DNA of 64,000 bases from Salmonirosea aquatica (GTDB taxonomy: Bacteria > Bacteroidota > Bacteroidia > Cytophagales > Spirosomataceae). The notes beneath the pieces are model-generated. The model saw only the letters and a program-made list of their open reading frames with translations. It was not told the DNA's origin and did not search any database. A program made the position numbers and the translations under genes. Where the stretch lies: assembly GCF_009296315.1 (NCBI RefSeq), contig NZ_WHLY01000002.1, forward strand, positions 1,612,001-1,676,000. Direction: 5' to 3'. This document shows positions 62,024 through 64,000 of the stretch, one piece after another (position 1 is the stretch's first letter; each line of letters starts with the position of its first letter).

Positions 62024-63178
62024 GTGACCCGAAACGCGCTTTTCCTGCTTCTGATCTGGCTCGGGCAAGGTACCTTGGTATTGCTGATGGCGTACTTCAA
62101 TCCCAATCACTTCACCACCATCGACTCGGGCTACTATCTGGAATCGGCCATGCACCTCTTGCGCGGCGAAGGGCATACCTACCTGGTTAACGGTCGACTG
62201 GTATGGAACGGTATTTTCCCTGTGGGGTACCCCGCCGCCATCGCGCTGGTATCCTTGCTCTCGGGACTTAGTCCGTTGTGGGCCTCCAAAGTAGTCAATC
62301 TGCTGGCTTCGACTGTGTTTCTCTACCTTCTGCGCCACTGGTTTGGCGAGCGTAAAGCCCTAGTTACGGGCATCCTCCTACTGTTGGGCCAATTTGTGAA
62401 GCTCTGGGCGCATACCTGGTCCGAGCCGTTGTTTCTGGTGCTGCTTTTTAGCTGGGCCTACCTATTTTTTAATTCTCCGAAGTCCTATATTCTTATTTTT
62501 CTGGTGGGTACCTTGCTGATGCTGGTTCGCTACGCGGGGATTTTTATCATTCCGCTCGCTGGAATCCTGGCCGTGGTTGATTTCTGGGAAATGCAAAGGG
62601 TACAGGCCCAGTCACGGCTGCTGCTCGCGCTGGGCTGGGCGCTGGTGATGGGGGGATATTTTTATTACAATTTCTCCCAAAGCGGCGATTGGTACGGGGG
62701 AGCTCGTTTTGAAGAAAACTTGCCTTTCCTGCAAAGTATGGTTCAATTTGCCCAGGGTACCTTGAATGAATTCTTTCTTTTCCGGGATACTGATTTTACT
62801 CATTTCGATTTGCTTTTCGCAGCCGGACTTGTGCTGCAGGTAGCACTCACGCTATTGTTTTTTGCGGGCTATAAAGCTCCTGTTTTGACGCCTTTTTCAT
62901 CCGTACGCTTCGCGTGGCTGACGGCTTTCGCGTACCTGATTTTTTTATTTACTATCCGCCTGTTCAGTCCCTTCGATGCGCCGGGTTATCGGCTGTTGTC
63001 GCCTTTTTCGTTTCTCTTTTTCTGGGGGATTTTGTACAGGGTACCTGACAATACTTTTAGCTGCAAGCGCGCATTTATCGGGGGAGTAGCGGTGATAGCT
63101 TCGTGGTTGCACCTACTTCCACAAACAAACTTGGAATCTAAACTGAAGCCCTTGTGGCTTTGGTTCGGAATGACGTAA
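62024..63178 (+). CDS. Polytopic membrane protein, possible GT-C type glycosyltransferase
   Basis: 384 residues, GTG start 18 bp after the preceding stop. At least nine hydrophobic segments are spread over the chain. The first periplasmic loop carries the pattern TTIDSGYYLESAMHLLRGEGHTY near residue 31 with an acidic residue followed by glycine, reminiscent of the DxD/ExD site in the first loop of lipid-linked GT-C transferases (ArnT/PMT type). The rest shows no other motif. GT-C membership is inferred from topology and this loop only. Close spacing suggests co-expression with the T9SS-type protein, so a role in surface glycosylation or anchor modification is possible. Confidence 0.72.
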   Translation: MTRNALFLLLIWLGQGTLVLLMAYFNPNHFTTIDSGYYLESAMHLLRGEGHTYLVNGRLVWNGIFPVGYPAAIALVSLLSGLSPLWASKVVNLLASTVFLYLLRHWFGERKALVTGILLLLGQFVKLWAHTWSEPLFLVLLFSWAYLFFNSPKSYILIFLVGTLLMLVRYAGIFIIPLAGILAVVDFWEMQRVQAQSRLLLALGWALVMGGYFYYNFSQSGDWYGGARFEENLPFLQSMVQFAQGTLNEFFLFRDTDFTHFDLLFAAGLVLQVALTLLFFAGYKAPVLTPFSSVRFAWLTAFAYLIFLFTIRLFSPFDAPGYRLLSPFSFLFFWGILYRVPDNTFSCKRAFIGGVAVIASWLHLLPQTNLESKLKPLWLWFGMT

Positions 63179-63183
63179 AGAAA

Positions 63184-63846
63184 TCAATCCCAGCACTCCA
63201 TAATCAACAAATCCCCTTCCCGCGCCATGATGCGTACTAAGCCATCAGTAGCGGCTTCGTTGCTGTTGCCTGAGCGGTGGCCGAGCGTGAGCGTTTCGTC
63301 GGTGAGGTTGTATTTCAGGCCACTCGTCACGATGCCGTTTACCGCGCCGACGGGGATCAGGGAAAGGGGCGTGCCGGCGGTATACCATTTCTCGAAGGTA
63401 CCTGCGAGCGGAAATATCTTGGAATTGTTGTCGTACATCACCAGGCGGATCTGGGTTTTGTAGCGCACCAGATTCGTGATATTCGTGATGGCGTGGTCGG
63501 CACGGCGGCCCGTGGCCCACACGATGTTGGCCGCCGGAAAGCCGCGCCCGATCAGGAATTCAATGGCTTTTTCGAGATCCGTTTTGTCCTGGTCGGGGGT
63601 AGGTACGATTTCGAGCGGATGCTGGCGTTCGCGGATGGCGTCAAAATCGTGGCCGTGATCGAAGTCGCCCAGCCAAGCATCTACCTTGATACCCCGATCC
63701 AGCACGCGGTAGATGGCATGGTCCAGCACGACGACGAACGGACTCCATTCCAATAATTGACCGAGCATTTCGTCGTTGCACGCCTCGCCGTTGGCAATGA
63801 TGAGGGCGGGCTCCTGCTTTTCGCGGACAATGTGGTGCGAACTCAC
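63184..63846 (-). CDS. Thiamine pyrophosphokinase
   Basis: 220 residues, GTG start at 63846 overlapping the stop of the mazG-like gene by 4 bp (GTGA), so it is translationally coupled. TPK motifs: PALIIANGEA near residue 13, VVVLDHAIYRVLDRGIKVDAWLGDFDHG near 38 (metal aspartates), PDQDKTDLEKAIEFLI near 83, and IVWATGRRADHAITNITNL near 108. The C-terminal half is the thiamine-binding domain (NGIVTSGLKYNLTDETLTLGHRSGNSN). It pyrophosphorylates thiamine to the active cofactor with ATP. It converges on the membrane-protein gene. Confidence 0.92.
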   Translation of the reverse strand: MSSHHIVREKQEPALIIANGEACNDEMLGQLLEWSPFVVVLDHAIYRVLDRGIKVDAWLGDFDHGHDFDAIRERQHPLEIVPTPDQDKTDLEKAIEFLIGRGFPAANIVWATGRRADHAITNITNLVRYKTQIRLVMYDNNSKIFPLAGTFEKWYTAGTPLSLIPVGAVNGIVTSGLKYNLTDETLTLGHRSGNSNEAATDGLVRIMAREGDLLIMECWD

Positions 63847-64000
63847 GGCCGGACTTCGGTTTTGGCGCGGTTCCAGTACGCGTCCATTTCGGGCAGCGTC
63901 ATTTCGTGCAGTACCTTGCCGTCGGCTTTGGCGTGTTCTTCCATGAACTGGAAGCGTTTGATGAATTTCTTATTGGTGCGTTCCAGCGCGGTTTCAGGGT
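63843..64000 (-). CDS. mazG: Nucleoside triphosphate pyrophosphohydrolase MazG, C-terminal part
   Basis: Only the last 51 residues are inside the window; the start lies beyond base 64,000. The tail PETALERTNKKFIKRFQFM, EEHAKADGKVLHEMTLPEMDAYWNRAK matches the C-terminal end of MazG family enzymes (ALxxTNxKFxxRFxxxE), which hydrolyse NTPs to NMP and pyrophosphate. The stop overlaps the thiamine pyrophosphokinase start. The catalytic ExxE/ExxD region cannot be checked. Confidence 0.85.
   Translation of the reverse strand, partial: PETALERTNKKFIKRFQFMEEHAKADGKVLHEMTLPEMDAYWNRAKTEVRP

Overview
The window looks like chromosomal DNA of a Bacteroidota member, most likely order Cytophagales (Spirosomataceae/Cytophagaceae-like). 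Reasons: roughly balanced GC, weak or absent Shine-Dalgarno sequences, TAnnTTTG-type promoters, a gingipain-like C25 protein with a type IX secretion C-terminal domain, and many secreted DUF1080, ThuA and Gfo/Idh/MocA proteins typical of that group. No rRNA, tRNA, CRISPR array or classical insertion sequence was recognised. Genus cannot be fixed from the sequence alone.

Left third (1-31,900): a sugar-oxidation and glycoside-processing region. It holds three DUF1080 (3-keto-disaccharide hydrolase family) proteins, two glucose/sorbosone-dehydrogenase-like propeller proteins (one partial, one frameshifted and carrying a cytochrome c domain), a 1244-residue ThuA-propeller-HEAT-CARDB-azurin fusion, four Gfo/Idh/MocA oxidoreductase-like proteins, a sugar isomerase/epimerase, an enolase-superfamily enzyme and a cupin-AraC regulator. 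An amino-sugar run follows: FucP-like transporter, NagB and NagA. Interspersed are an enoyl-CoA hydratase, a DUF3500 protein, a glucan phosphorylase homologue lacking the PLP lysine, a Uma2 nuclease-like protein, a MOSC protein and an AT-rich islet with a retropepsin-like protease.

Middle (32,000-39,700): housekeeping genes, including DUF547 lipoprotein, signal peptidase I, AIM24-family protein, glutamyl-tRNA synthetase, RidA, a DUF2064 glycosyltransferase, and SRPBCC and VOC proteins.

Core of interest (39,885-50,293): a 10.4-kb same-strand cluster encoding a vWA-like lipoprotein, a small membrane protein, a tubulin/FtsZ-superfamily protein, a 1159-residue actin/Hsp70-like ATPase, a coiled-coil adaptor, a MotA/ZorA-like channel protein with a long coiled-coil tail and a MotB/ZorB-like OmpA-type stator. 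It looks like an envelope-spanning, ion-driven machine coupled to two cytoskeletal-type NTPases. It resembles both the FtsZ-like/vWA/OmpA membrane-remodelling system predicted by comparative genomics and the ZorAB motor of Zorya defence, but matches neither exactly. A four-helix-bundle (S23/IVP-type) gene bounded by inverted heptad repeats sits inside it.

Right end (50,300-64,000): GNAT, acyl-CoA thioesterase, outer-membrane barrel, minimal nucleotidyltransferase, a PadR-PspC-DUF2807 envelope module, dihydrofolate reductase next to an operator-like repeat array, the C25/T9SS protein, a polytopic membrane protein, thiamine pyrophosphokinase and the end of mazG.

Two features cut across the window. 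The palindrome GGTACC is heavily over-represented. Intergenic spaces carry degenerate 7-bp-periodic repeats, often as inverted arm pairs.
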